Below, in pieces: positions 1 through 9,425 of a stretch of DNA of 39,292 nt (within the stretch, counting starts at the first letter, position 1; every line of letters begins with the position of its first letter). The stretch is taken from contig JAPDPQ010000043.1 in the NCBI GenBank assembly GCA_034506395.1, positions 1-39,292 of the forward strand, written 5' to 3'. The stretch is from a candidate division KSB1 bacterium (lineage in GTDB: Bacteria > Zhuqueibacterota > Zhuqueibacteria > Thermofontimicrobiales > Thermofontimicrobiaceae). A model generated the notes under the pieces. It saw nothing but the letters and a program-made list of their open reading frames with translations. It was not told the DNA's origin and searched no databases. The position numbers were made by a program, and so were the translations under genes.

Positions 1-2595
1 GAGATTCAGATTCTCACGGGTGGTTTTAGCGCCGAATATGGCCAGGTGCGTTCGGGTTTGATCAATGTGGTCACCAAAGAGGGCGGCGATAAATACTATG
101 GCTCCATCGATGTTCGCTATCGCCCGCCAGAGATCAAACATGTAGGGGCTAATATCTACAGCCGCCAGAACTGGTGGCAAATCGGCCGTTATACATTCTT
201 GGACACGATTCGGGGGCCTGAATATACCAACTGGCGTGGAGCAGTCGTGCCCAGTTGGAAAAATGAATATGGTGAAAACATTGATGCCAATTACGATGGC
301 AAGCCTGATTTCGAGGGCTGGCGTGCTCGCTACCAGTCCTATTTTGTAGGTCCCAATGCGCGCACCAAGGAGATCAACGGGGTGGATAAGACGACTTTGT
401 CGCCAGAAGAGCTGTTGCAGGCTGAAGAATATTTTTTGCGCACCTGGAACTATGAGCGGCCAGATGCTTATATTGAACTCAATTTTGGCGGCCCCGTGCC
501 ATTCCTGGGCAAAAAGCTGAGTTTCAATGTTGATGGCTATTATGACCGCCAGAGCTATCCTATCAAAGTCTCCAAAAACTACTTTCTTGATGACGTTGTT
601 AATTTAAAACTCAAATACGAAATCAATCCCAATATGATCCTGCGCTATCGGGGGAGTTATGGGGAATTACAGACGGTTGCGTTTGCCTTTTATGAGGCGG
701 GCCTAGATCCGCGCAACACCTCTTCGGCGTCGAATTATTTCTTGCGTAATCAGGCCCGCAATATGTTCAATTGGGGGAGTCGAACCACAGCCTATTACAA
801 ATGGACGGCAAGTAATGGCCTGCGGTTCACTCACGTGATCAATACCAATACCTTCTGGGAGGCAAATTATCAGTACTCTCGGAATACCTATCGGTTGCGC
901 TATGAGATGCCCCTGCGCGATTTGAATAAGCCGGCTTACCATACCACCACCGATTCCACCCCGGTATATTGCAGCGAAGCTCCCTATGGTCGCTATGAAT
1001 CCTTCAATCCCCCGCCGAATGGAACCTACGTCGATCCCAGCACGGGCAAATCGCATGTCGTTTGGAATCGCCCGCCGGAAATGCCACAAAATTTTGGGTA
1101 CCAGGCCGAGAACCAGGACAATAGCTGGTATGAGTCGCACAATCTCAAAGCTGATTTCACCAGCCAAATCAATCAATTCAATCAGCTCAAATCCGGGTTC
1201 GCGTTGAACTATGAAATCATGCATCTGTACATGGGCAATAGCGATCGGTTTATCAAGGAAATCTGGGGTCGATCCGGTGGCGCCAGTACCGGGTGGAAGC
1301 CGACATCACAACATGGCGACTATAGCTATTGGGAGGGGGGTGCTTATCTTCAGGATAAGATTGAATTCGAGGGTATGATCATGAACCTGGGGCTGCGAGC
1401 AGATTTTTACAAAGCCAATTCGCCATGGTTCTTGAATATGTGGAATTACTATTATGGCTCCAGCGCCTATCAGTTCGATGCCAATGGAAATCCGGTACAG
1501 GGTACTTATTACAGTGTTGCTTACGATAGCTTGCAATTTGCACCCCATAAAAATGGTCCATTTAAGTGGGCGATTGGTCCACGAATTGGCATTTCCCATC
1601 CGATCACCGAAAAGGCAAAAATATTTTTTAACTATGGGTACTTTTTCCAGCGTGCCAGCACCCGAGATTTATTGGTGAATGATTGCAATCCCTATTTCCC
1701 TCTTAACCGGATGTGCAATCCCAATCTGAAATTTCGGAAAAATATCAATTATGAATTTGGGGTGGAACAGGATGTTGCCAATCTGTTTACCTATCGGATA
1801 ACCGGCTACTACAAGGATGTTTACAATGAGATTGGCCTGGTGCGCTATCAGCCCACCAGCGCTTTTTATCCGAGCCGGGATACGGATCCTTATGATCGAC
1901 CTGAAAATAATCTCTATCGCGATATTCGAGGCGTTGAAGTGGAGCTTAAGGGCACATTCTTCCGTTATTTTCAGGGCCGCGCCAATTATAATTATATGCT
2001 GACCCGAGCGGGACAGTATGGCTATGACATAATTTATCAGGATCCGTATATCGAAAATCGGCTCAAAAGCCCGGAAGCGGATCAACCAAAACCCCGGCCG
2101 ATTTTTCGATTGACGCTCATGTTCACCAGTCCTACCGCCGCCAAAGGAAGCTCCATCGGGAAAAAATTGCTGTCGGATTGGGAAATTTCTGGCTATTACC
2201 GCTGGGAAGCCGGGGAATGGTTTCGCTGGACTCGTGGCGCCTGGGCTAATAAGTTTCCGGGCAAAGATACCAATGTCCAATGGAAGCCTTATACCAATGG
2301 CATAGATTTGCAAATCTACAAAGGCGTTAAAATCGCGGGCGTGAATGCTCGGGCTTATGTCAATATCCAGAACCTGCTGAATTCAAAACAGCTTATTCGA
2401 CAGGCGCTTGAAGCGCAGGGGACAAGTGCTGGCTTCAGCTTCACCGATTATATGGATTATCTCGAAATCAAAGGCAAATTCGAACCAGGATGGTACGATG
2501 ATCTGGCAGAGGAGATGTTAATGCGTGCTGGACCTTATTATGCCTATTTCAAGATGCCACGGGCTATTGTTTACGGCCTGGAGCTTTATTTTTAA
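1..2595 (+). CDS. TonB-dependent outer-membrane receptor, 5' end outside the window
   Basis: The reading frame is open from base 1. The first residues (EIQILTGGFSAEYGQVRSG, then INVVTKEGG) are the end of a typical TonB-receptor plug domain, so the signal peptide, any carboxypeptidase-like N-terminal domain and the TonB box lie upstream. A GTG at 46 is internal and is not a start. The remaining 850 or so residues are rich in aromatic, alternating beta strands with long Trp/Tyr-rich loops, as expected for a 22-strand barrel, and the protein ends in Phe (LELYF), the usual outer-membrane barrel terminus. It should import a ligand, probably an oligosaccharide, using TonB energy. The next two genes follow at 26 and 56 bases, so the three are probably co-transcribed. 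There is no SusD gene beside it, so it is better called a general or OAR-like receptor than a true SusC. The substrate is unknown. Confidence 0.9.
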   Translation, partial: EIQILTGGFSAEYGQVRSGLINVVTKEGGDKYYGSIDVRYRPPEIKHVGANIYSRQNWWQIGRYTFLDTIRGPEYTNWRGAVVPSWKNEYGENIDANYDGKPDFEGWRARYQSYFVGPNARTKEINGVDKTTLSPEELLQAEEYFLRTWNYERPDAYIELNFGGPVPFLGKKLSFNVDGYYDRQSYPIKVSKNYFLDDVVNLKLKYEINPNMILRYRGSYGELQTVAFAFYEAGLDPRNTSSASNYFLRNQARNMFNWGSRTTAYYKWTASNGLRFTHVINTNTFWEANYQYSRNTYRLRYEMPLRDLNKPAYHTTTDSTPVYCSEAPYGRYESFNPPPNGTYVDPSTGKSHVVWNRPPEMPQNFGYQAENQDNSWYESHNLKADFTSQINQFNQLKSGFALNYEIMHLYMGNSDRFIKEIWGRSGGASTGWKPTSQHGDYSYWEGGAYLQDKIEFEGMIMNLGLRADFYKANSPWFLNMWNYYYGSSAYQFDANGNPVQGTYYSVAYDSLQFAPHKNGPFKWAIGPRIGISHPITEKAKIFFNYGYFFQRASTRDLLVNDCNPYFPLNRMCNPNLKFRKNINYEFGVEQDVANLFTYRITGYYKDVYNEIGLVRYQPTSAFYPSRDTDPYDRPENNLYRDIRGVEVELKGTFFRYFQGRANYNYMLTRAGQYGYDIIYQDPYIENRLKSPEADQPKPRPIFRLTLMFTSPTAAKGSSIGKKLLSDWEISGYYRWEAGEWFRWTRGAWANKFPGKDTNVQWKPYTNGIDLQIYKGVKIAGVNARAYVNIQNLLNSKQLIRQALEAQGTSAGFSFTDYMDYLEIKGKFEPGWYDDLAEEMLMRAGPYYAYFKMPRAIVYGLELYF

Positions 2596-2621
2596 ACCTG
2601 ATGAGATACAGGAGAATTTCA

Positions 2622-4577
2622 ATGCCTCGACAAATCGCCATTATATATCTGATATCGATTTTACTAATTGGCTCCGTTGGGATCGCTCAAGAGCGTTATA
2701 CGGTTTGCGGTCGCTATGGTGTAAGCGTAACGGCTACCGGATCGATTGGCGGCTTTTATTGGCCCCGCGATTTTATCTACTGCCAGAACGGCGGCGGCAG
2801 CACTTGGGACCTGCTGGTAGAGAATTGGTCCGGACCCAATATCGAAGGATATGCTGTTCCTGGCGATATCCAGATGGGAAGCTGGACCACCATTAAGCAG
2901 GTCAAAAAAATTCGCTATCCTTATCCAACCGTTACCGTTACTGGCCAGGATATTACCACTACTGATGTTTATGATGAGATTGATGCGAAACTGCCTAGCG
3001 ATCAGATGATCGAAACCATTGTCAATTCCTATGTTGGGGTGACGCTGCGGCAGCGGGTTTATGCCTGGAGCCATCCAAAGTATCAGGATCTTGTCATCGT
3101 ACATTTGCAGCTTATCAACACGGGCAATAGTGATGCGGATGCAGAGATCGAGTGGCCTAATAACAGTTTTTCAGCCCTGTGGTTATTCATGGTTAACGTG
3201 TTTAATCCAGGCCTGGGCAGTCATGATGAGCTTTGTGATCGAACCCATACCAAAAATGACCGACAGACTGAATATAGCAGTGTCCAGATTCTCTGCTGGG
3301 AAGGGGATGATCCGAATGCTCCAGGGATGCAAGATTTTTCCCGACCCCAAATTTTGCATGCGTCGGTCGGTCGGGATCCACGGGATACCTGGGCCGGCAA
3401 GATGGTCAATAATGAGGGCGATCCCAAACCTGAGACTGGCGAGTTCATGTCGCCGATGTATGTCGGCTCGGGCGTGATCCACATCGATAGATCGGCCGCC
3501 GACCGCAGCAACGACCTGTCGAAAATCCGCTTGGTTTTGTGGGACACTTATTACTGGTTGTATCACGGTCGCACGGAATCGCGAACGGATCGCTATAACG
3601 TTTTTCGCAACGGTTTAGATGACGTGCGATTCTCCACCGACAATGATCCGGATGCGGCTAATCCGCTGACCGATGCGCAACGGGCGCTCAGTTCGTTTGG
3701 GCCCTGGGAACTGGCATTTAATGACACCATCAATATTGTCTTTTTCAGTGGGGCTGGCGGGATCAATTCTCATCTGTGTCAGGAAAAAGGAGCGGAGTGG
3801 TTACACTGGTGGCAAACCGGAGAAGGATCGTTTGATGACGCTGCCAAAGCCAAGCTTTTGCGCACCGGTCGGGATTCGCTCTTGAATTACTTTGACCTGG
3901 CTAAGAAACTATGGGAAAATCAGTTGATCATTCCGGAGGGACAAAATCCCCAGCCGCCGAAAAGTCTGACGGTAGATAATATGGACAGCAATTACATTCG
4001 TCTCGAATGGCAACCGTCCTCTACGCCGGCTAACGTGGTCAAGTATAACATCTATTATTCCGAGGGCAGCCGGGATGCTCGATATTCGTTGCTGGATACC
4101 GTAGCCGCCAATCCCGCAATTAAAAATTACACCTATTTTTTTCGAAATCCCAAGCCTGGATTTGCCTATTATTTCAATCTCACCGCAGTGGATCACCGGG
4201 GAAATGAAAGCAGCCAGTATCTCTGTCAGACCAATCGTCTGGCTGTACACGCAGGCCTGGCAAAAGGATCCGCAATCGATCATGTCCGCATCGTGCCCAA
4301 TCCATTTGTCATGGATCCCAATGCCATCCAAAACTATCCCGGTGAACGGGATAAGATTATGGTAGCGGGATTGCCAGGACGCTGTAACATCCGTTTTTAT
4401 ACCCTCACTGGAGATCTGGTAGATGAGATCGAGCATCGGGACGAATTTTCAGGTGGGAGAGAATGGCTGACGATCTCCCGGTTCAGGCAATATCTTGCCA
4501 GCGGGGTTTACATCTACCATGTGCAAAGCCTAGATGGCAAAGGCGAAAAGACTGGCAAGTTTATCATCATTCGTTAG
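2622..4577 (+). CDS. Secreted FN3-domain protein with variant T9SS sorting domain
   Basis: I chose the ATG at 2622 because AGGAG sits 7 bases upstream and the product then begins with a clean signal peptide (MPRQIAIIYLISILLIG...AQ); an in-frame ATG at 2601 has no such site. The 651-residue protein has a long N-terminal region I do not recognise (about residues 25-440), a fibronectin type III domain (about 444-535, LEWQPSS...KYNIYYSEG...YYFNLTAVD), and a C-terminal module starting VRIVPNPF and ending GKFIIIR. That module is a variant of the T9SS type A sorting domain, so the protein should cross the outer membrane and be attached or released. Its position between a TonB receptor and a PorV-like protein suggests it acts with the receptor, perhaps as a surface ligand-binding partner. 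That role is inference; no catalytic motif is visible. Confidence 0.8.
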   Translation: MPRQIAIIYLISILLIGSVGIAQERYTVCGRYGVSVTATGSIGGFYWPRDFIYCQNGGGSTWDLLVENWSGPNIEGYAVPGDIQMGSWTTIKQVKKIRYPYPTVTVTGQDITTTDVYDEIDAKLPSDQMIETIVNSYVGVTLRQRVYAWSHPKYQDLVIVHLQLINTGNSDADAEIEWPNNSFSALWLFMVNVFNPGLGSHDELCDRTHTKNDRQTEYSSVQILCWEGDDPNAPGMQDFSRPQILHASVGRDPRDTWAGKMVNNEGDPKPETGEFMSPMYVGSGVIHIDRSAADRSNDLSKIRLVLWDTYYWLYHGRTESRTDRYNVFRNGLDDVRFSTDNDPDAANPLTDAQRALSSFGPWELAFNDTINIVFFSGAGGINSHLCQEKGAEWLHWWQTGEGSFDDAAKAKLLRTGRDSLLNYFDLAKKLWENQLIIPEGQNPQPPKSLTVDNMDSNYIRLEWQPSSTPANVVKYNIYYSEGSRDARYSLLDTVAANPAIKNYTYFFRNPKPGFAYYFNLTAVDHRGNESSQYLCQTNRLAVHAGLAKGSAIDHVRIVPNPFVMDPNAIQNYPGERDKIMVAGLPGRCNIRFYTLTGDLVDEIEHRDEFSGGREWLTISRFRQYLASGVYIYHVQSLDGKGEKTGKFIIIR

Positions 4578-4633
4578 AATCGAACTATTTGAATTTTATC
4601 TTTGATTTCAGCTCGGTTATCAAGGAGCCAATT

Positions 4634-5620
4634 ATGAAGAAATTTATTCTAACTACGACCTTCCTATTTCAACTTGTCACAGCCCTGACATCTACGAATG
4701 CCCAAACCAATAAATCCGATAAATTTCCCGAATCTCCAGAATTAAAAAAAGTTGGTCAGGCTGGTTACACCTTCTTAAAAATTGGGGTGGATGCCCGGGC
4801 CAGTGGACTGGGGGAAGCATCTGTAACCATGGAGAATGACGCTGCAACGTTGTTCCTTAATCCGGCGGGTATTACTTCGATTGCAAGGAATTCGGTTTTT
4901 TTGGGCTATACCACCTGGATCGCCGATGTTCAAAAGACGGCCGCCGCCTTTGCTAGGAATCTTGGGCAATGGGGCCATATTGCCGTCAGCGCGGCATTTA
5001 TGGATTACAACTCGATAGAAGGAACTGAAATCGATCCCTTTGATCCCATGGGATATCGGGATATTGGCAACATTGGCTTGCAGGAGTATGTCATCGGGCT
5101 GACCTATGGTCGGCGCTTTACCGATCGCTTTGGGTTAGGAATCACTGCCAAATATTGCAGCCAGGATTTGCAAGCTAAGAGTTCTAATGTGATCGCCTTT
5201 GACGTGGGCACTATTTATGACCTTCGCTGGCACGGCATCAAAATTGGTATGAGCATCCTGCATTTTGCCCGCAATATGAAATACATCGAAGAGACTTATC
5301 GTTTGCCACTTACTTTTAACATCGGAGCCACCATTGATGTCCTGTCGGCGGCTAACCTTGAAAACGATCTGCATCAATGGTGCTTTTTCATCGCGGCCAA
5401 TAATCCGATTGACTATTCGGAACGAGTTCATTTAGGGACAGAATACTGGTACAAAAATATGGTAGCATTGCGCTGTGGTTATAAATTCAATTATGATGAA
5501 GAAGGCGTGACTTTCGGTGGTGGCATCCGATACGATGGATTTGATTTGAACTATTCTTATGCCGATTTTGGCCGTTTTTTGGGTTCAGTCAACCGTTTGT
5601 CATTGAGTTTTAATTTCTAA
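4634..5620 (+). CDS. PorV/PorQ (UPF0164) family outer-membrane protein
   Basis: ATG 4634 is preceded by AAGGAG at 8 bases, and the product starts with a signal peptide ending ...TSTNAQ; the open frame upstream of this ATG is not needed. The 328-residue length and the N-terminal motif (AGYTFLKIGVDARASGLGEA, followed by a LFLNPAGI stretch) are characteristic of the PorV/PorQ family. These FadL-like beta barrels serve in type IX secretion: PorV shuttles cargo to the attachment complex and PorQ takes part in surface anchoring. The C-terminus (LSLSFNF) is a barrel-type terminus. FCB genomes often hold several PorV-like copies. A copy placed directly behind a receptor and a T9SS cargo protein suggests a dedicated shuttle for that cargo, which is inferred from context only. 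The family call is firm; the choice between PorV, PorQ and an unassigned paralogue cannot be made here. Confidence 0.88.
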   Translation: MKKFILTTTFLFQLVTALTSTNAQTNKSDKFPESPELKKVGQAGYTFLKIGVDARASGLGEASVTMENDAATLFLNPAGITSIARNSVFLGYTTWIADVQKTAAAFARNLGQWGHIAVSAAFMDYNSIEGTEIDPFDPMGYRDIGNIGLQEYVIGLTYGRRFTDRFGLGITAKYCSQDLQAKSSNVIAFDVGTIYDLRWHGIKIGMSILHFARNMKYIEETYRLPLTFNIGATIDVLSAANLENDLHQWCFFIAANNPIDYSERVHLGTEYWYKNMVALRCGYKFNYDEEGVTFGGGIRYDGFDLNYSYADFGRFLGSVNRLSLSFNF

Positions 5621-5637
5621 TTCATAGAAATAGCTGG

Positions 5638-5649
5638 AAAGGAGGTGAT
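5638..5649 (+). promoter_or_regulatory. Near-perfect Shine-Dalgarno-like sequence with no ATG behind it
   Basis: The bases AAAGGAGGTGAT match almost the full consensus complement of the 16S rRNA 3' end, yet no ATG follows at working distance. A TTG at 5659 opens a frame of about 41 codons that runs through the real start of the next gene at 5735. It could be a leader peptide site, a ribosome-standby site or chance. The next gene has its own AAGGAG at 5721-5726. Confidence 0.3.
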
Positions 5650-5734
5650 AGCTGCCACTTGAATTATTCAAATCAGCGTTTCTTTTTCATAGCTAATTTA
5701 AAAGAATTATTTAAACAATCAAGGAGAAAGCAAT

Positions 5735-8700
5735 ATGATGAAGAGGGTACTTGTCACGATCATGGCATTGCTGTTGATCAGTAGTTTTGCGATGAGCCAG
5801 GTCGTCAATGACGTAAATGTCGCCCTGAAAAAAACGGCGACAGCGGGAAATTCTAACAGCAGCTATCCTCCAGCAAAAGCCATTGATGGAGATCGGTCAG
5901 AAGGGTCGCGTTGGGCAGGCAATATGGCAGATAATTGGTTCGTCGTGAATTTAGGAGCGCCTTACCTGATCGATGCGTTCGATTTGCAGACCTATCGCAA
6001 CGACAAATACAGCTTTATCGTGGAAGTGTCCGCTGATAGCACCAATTGGGACATGGTGGTGGATCGCTCGGGTACCCCCACCGAAGGGGAACTTCGCTAT
6101 CCGTACACGACCGACAAACCCAGAATTTGGGTAAACCGGTTCGACCCCAAAACGGCTAAATATGTTCGGATAAAATTCCCGGGTTCTGGCTGGCGCAACG
6201 TGGAAGAAATGCGAGTTCTCTATTCCCACGGTCATCACCATGGGCCAGTTTGGATCAATGGATCTGGTCTCTCGGCTACTAAAATTAAAGTTGAATGGGG
6301 GCAGATCGAGGCGGTGGATCAATTTACGGTTTACAAATCCGAAGACCGGATCGCTTTTACGGCGGTGGGCACAGTCGCTGGCAGCGTAACTAACCTGGAA
6401 GTGACAGATCTCAAAAACAACACGGGCTATTATTTTACTGTGACCGCTGAGAAAGGTGGAGTAGCAGTGGCGGCTGCGGATACGGTTTTATTGAAAACAA
6501 CCAAGGGCATTACCAACTTCGCTGCTGAGCGCTATTCCACCGAACAAATCCGATTGACCTGGACTAACCTCACGGACGGTCTGGCGCAAGGCATTGTGAT
6601 CAAAATGGCGCTTGTCGCATCAGCGTCATTAGACAGCATCAAAACGGTTTCAGGGATGGAGGATACGGTCATTATCGGCGGTCTGACTGCTAACACCAGC
6701 TACCAATTCCAGGCCATTCCCTTTGATTTATCAGGCCAATGGACTGCCTCGGATATTGCGAAAGCCACGACCTTTCCGCTGCGCCTGCCAATTGAGGGCA
6801 CTGGCGTACTGGTGGATGAAGATTTTACCGACGGCTCGTTTAGCGATGCTCATCAGTGGAAAATTTCACCAACCATTGGAAAAGTCGGATTCTTTACTCC
6901 GAACAATCGGAATTTTGCTTATGGCCTCTCCCGGCAGTTGAGAGACGGGGATGATCACTGGCAGCCGATCACCTGGGGCAATTGGGACGACCGTAATGGC
7001 AATGGAGTTGTCGATCCCGGCGAATATCTGCCGCGAAAGTTAAACAAAGCTGAAGATGTGTTGATCTACAAATTCAGGCATTTTTCCGATGTGGCGCAAT
7101 CGAGCCCCGAATATTTCAAATTGCAGGGAACCATCCTTGGGCCGAAATTGGCAGTAGAAATTGGGGGCTGTCATAACAATAACGATGGCACCTGGGGCGG
7201 CCGTCAGGTGAAAGTCAGGGTTAATAATAAAAGCATCTTTGGTTCAGGAAATGAGTGGTTATTCCCCGACAGCTATAATCATGCCAATTTACCCAAAGCA
7301 CACAATGATAGCACGCTGGGATTGGACTTCGAGAATCTATTCGTCATCCGACCCATTCCAGGCCATAACATCACCAATGTTGAACATTTTGGTCATAACA
7401 TGTATGGAGATCATATCTCCCTCAGCGATCTGAATTCAGATTCGCTGGCCACCGAAGCGATCATTGAAAAATGTGATTTCATCTTGCAGCGTCCCGGATT
7501 AAGCGGGGCGATTATCCGTCCCGGAGTGGCACCGAAAGATGCGCAGGTCGGATTCAAGCATGTGAGCATTGGCATTACCAAATGCACCGATGCGAATCTC
7601 GATTACATCACCGATGTGGAAGACTTTTTCATTATGGCCTCCAATTGGGGTCCCCTTGATACATTGTTGGTTCCCACCGGGAATCCCCGCGATCCCTACA
7701 AAAAAGTTCTGTTGTACAAAACCCTGTTGCATGGTGATTTCAACAACAACGATGTCGTCGAAGCAACCGATTTCGATGTGTTGAAAAAATTCTGGGGCAC
7801 AGGAAAGAAGCAGGAGACAGTCCTCTATCGCTATGAAGCGCCGCAGCCGCGGCCGGCCGATCACCGCCTGGTTGCTGAGGTGAATACCAAGAACGGCCTG
7901 GTTCGACTGGTCGGCATGGATCAGCTCAAGGTCGTAGGTTATAAGCTTTATTCTAAAGCCGGTGGTTTTCGCTACGGTCCTAAAAACAATTTGCTCAAGG
8001 GCCTGAAAACGGTCAGTGCGACCGAAATCAGCGAATGTGACATTAATCCAAAAATTTTCACGGCACCCACCCCACGGGATCAGGCCGAAAAACGAATCCA
8101 TGAACTGGGTAAAATCTATAATTATGACATCAATCCCAAAGACCTGGTGCTGGTCTGGCAGGATACGCTGGGTGGCAAGACCATGATCGGTGGCGTTAAC
8201 TACATCGATACGGATTTCGACGGGATGTTCATCGCCAAATCGGATAGCATGAGACCCGATACGACCAATGCTCTGGTATTCGCTTATTATCAGTTTGAAG
8301 TTGGTCGTCGAAATCTCTTTTGGAATAAGAACGGTGGTCGGGACATTGGTCAGCAGTTCAAAGTGCCTGGCGTGACGGTATTGGATAAAATCACCATTGC
8401 CATTAAACCGGTCTGGTGGGTGCCAGGAACGCTGGAAACATCCAAAGCTGCGGAAGGTGATGGTGCCTTCTTGAAGATCGTGAAATGCGCCACAAAAGAT
8501 GCGGCCAGCGTAGTGGGAACGGTGGCCACTTATTACGGTAATTTCCCCAGCACCCTGGATACGCTGAAACATCGGTTTATCACCTTCGATTTGCCCGGTG
8601 AGGGCATCACGCTGCGGCCTATGGGCGGTGATAGCACCTGGGGCTTTATCGTGGGTTTTGTTAGTCCCAAGGAAGGTCGTGAGGTTTGGCTTTCCATGGT

Positions 8701-9187
8701 AGAACCGCAGAGCAACCCGAATCAGCTTTATCCTGACTATCCCGATGGAGATAAAATCGATTTCTCCTGGAAGCAAGATCGGGATGTGGATGGCGCTTAT
8801 AAATATAATCCCTGGGGCTGGCAATGGGCGCATCAATTAACATTCTGGCTGGAAGCGTCCAAAATCGGGGGCACGGCCGTCGAAAATATTGCTGACAGTC
8901 AGTTGCCAACCCAATTTGATCTGGCGCAAAACTATCCCAATCCGTTCAACCCCACGACCACGATCACTTTTAGTTTGCCCAGTTATAGCGATGTTTCCTT
9001 GAAGATTTATGATCTCACTGGTCGGGTGGTCAAAGAGGTCGTGAATGCGAAATATCCCGCCGGCATTCACAACATCATCTGGAATGGAACCGACACCCAT
9101 GGCCATCAGGTGGCCAGCGGCGTATACTATTATAGTTTGAAAGCTGATCATTTCAGTGCAACCAAAAAAATGATGTTGATTAAGTAG
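5735..9187 (+). CDS. Large T9SS-exported protein with discoidin, FN3 and dockerin-like EF-hand motifs
   Basis: The start ATG at 5735 (a second ATG follows at once) has AAGGAG about 8 bases upstream and gives a signal peptide ending near SFAMSQ. The order in the 1150-residue product is: a discoidin/F5-8 type C (CBM32-like) domain, about 28-165; two FN3-like domains, about 170-255 and 258-347; a jelly-roll-like region, about 350-610, containing a calcium-loop-like stretch at 419-430; two EF-hand loops of dockerin type at about 619-630 (DANLDYITDVED) and 669-680, separated by an unusually long spacer; a region I do not recognise, about 700-1050; and a T9SS type A sorting domain from about 1060 (NYPNPFNPTTT to MMLIK). 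No catalytic motif is recognised. The domain set suggests a surface glycan-binding or scaffold protein. A terminator hairpin follows 29 bases after the stop. Confidence 0.82.
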   Translation: MMKRVLVTIMALLLISSFAMSQVVNDVNVALKKTATAGNSNSSYPPAKAIDGDRSEGSRWAGNMADNWFVVNLGAPYLIDAFDLQTYRNDKYSFIVEVSADSTNWDMVVDRSGTPTEGELRYPYTTDKPRIWVNRFDPKTAKYVRIKFPGSGWRNVEEMRVLYSHGHHHGPVWINGSGLSATKIKVEWGQIEAVDQFTVYKSEDRIAFTAVGTVAGSVTNLEVTDLKNNTGYYFTVTAEKGGVAVAAADTVLLKTTKGITNFAAERYSTEQIRLTWTNLTDGLAQGIVIKMALVASASLDSIKTVSGMEDTVIIGGLTANTSYQFQAIPFDLSGQWTASDIAKATTFPLRLPIEGTGVLVDEDFTDGSFSDAHQWKISPTIGKVGFFTPNNRNFAYGLSRQLRDGDDHWQPITWGNWDDRNGNGVVDPGEYLPRKLNKAEDVLIYKFRHFSDVAQSSPEYFKLQGTILGPKLAVEIGGCHNNNDGTWGGRQVKVRVNNKSIFGSGNEWLFPDSYNHANLPKAHNDSTLGLDFENLFVIRPIPGHNITNVEHFGHNMYGDHISLSDLNSDSLATEAIIEKCDFILQRPGLSGAIIRPGVAPKDAQVGFKHVSIGITKCTDANLDYITDVEDFFIMASNWGPLDTLLVPTGNPRDPYKKVLLYKTLLHGDFNNNDVVEATDFDVLKKFWGTGKKQETVLYRYEAPQPRPADHRLVAEVNTKNGLVRLVGMDQLKVVGYKLYSKAGGFRYGPKNNLLKGLKTVSATEISECDINPKIFTAPTPRDQAEKRIHELGKIYNYDINPKDLVLVWQDTLGGKTMIGGVNYIDTDFDGMFIAKSDSMRPDTTNALVFAYYQFEVGRRNLFWNKNGGRDIGQQFKVPGVTVLDKITIAIKPVWWVPGTLETSKAAEGDGAFLKIVKCATKDAASVVGTVATYYGNFPSTLDTLKHRFITFDLPGEGITLRPMGGDSTWGFIVGFVSPKEGREVWLSMVEPQSNPNQLYPDYPDGDKIDFSWKQDRDVDGAYKYNPWGWQWAHQLTFWLEASKIGGTAVENIADSQLPTQFDLAQNYPNPFNPTTTITFSLPSYSDVSLKIYDLTGRVVKEVVNAKYPAGIHNIIWNGTDTHGHQVASGVYYYSLKADHFSATKKMMLIK

Positions 9188-9215
9188 CAGTTATCGCTTT
9201 AAAAGCCATTGGAAT

Positions 9216-9249
9216 AAAGAGCCAGGCATCAATGATCACCTGGCTCTTT
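9216..9249 (+). terminator. Rho-independent-type terminator hairpin
   Basis: Two perfect 11-base arms (AAAGAGCCAGG at 9216-9226 and CCTGGCTCTTT at 9239-9249) enclose a 12-base loop. The downstream arm ends in TTT, and the following bases are only moderately T-rich. It lies 29 bases after the stop of the large T9SS gene and probably closes the transcript that begins upstream of the window. The rest of the 9188-9425 gap holds no recognisable gene. Confidence 0.75.
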
Positions 9250-9425
9250 GTCCTTAAGCCTAGACCTCTACAAAATGGAAAAATCTGTCATTCTAATTTA
9301 CTTGTTGGCGGCAAAGGAATCCCGCGATTCGGTGATTTTTTCATTAATATGTGCCGAATGGCCGATGGATTCTCAAGATGATTTGATATTTTGACCCATC
9401 CTCTTAAGCATTGAAAGGAGTAACG

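Noticed and set aside
1669..2313. A 214-codon minus-strand frame inside the receptor gene
   Set aside because: The plus-strand frame encodes a clear outer-membrane barrel over the same bases, and the minus-strand product has no recognisable feature.
1..5620. A classical SusC/SusD pair
   Set aside because: No SusD-type lipoprotein follows the receptor: the next gene encodes a FN3/T9SS protein with a type I signal peptide and no lipobox.
7589..7800. A cellulosome component because of dockerin-like repeats
   Set aside because: The repeats have an unusual long spacer, the protein carries its own T9SS sorting domain, and no cohesin is seen in the window.
7499..8836. A 445-codon open frame on the minus strand
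   Set aside because: It lies wholly inside the 1150-residue T9SS gene, has no signal peptide, no ribosome-binding site and no recognisable domain; it is a by-product of codon use on the other strand.
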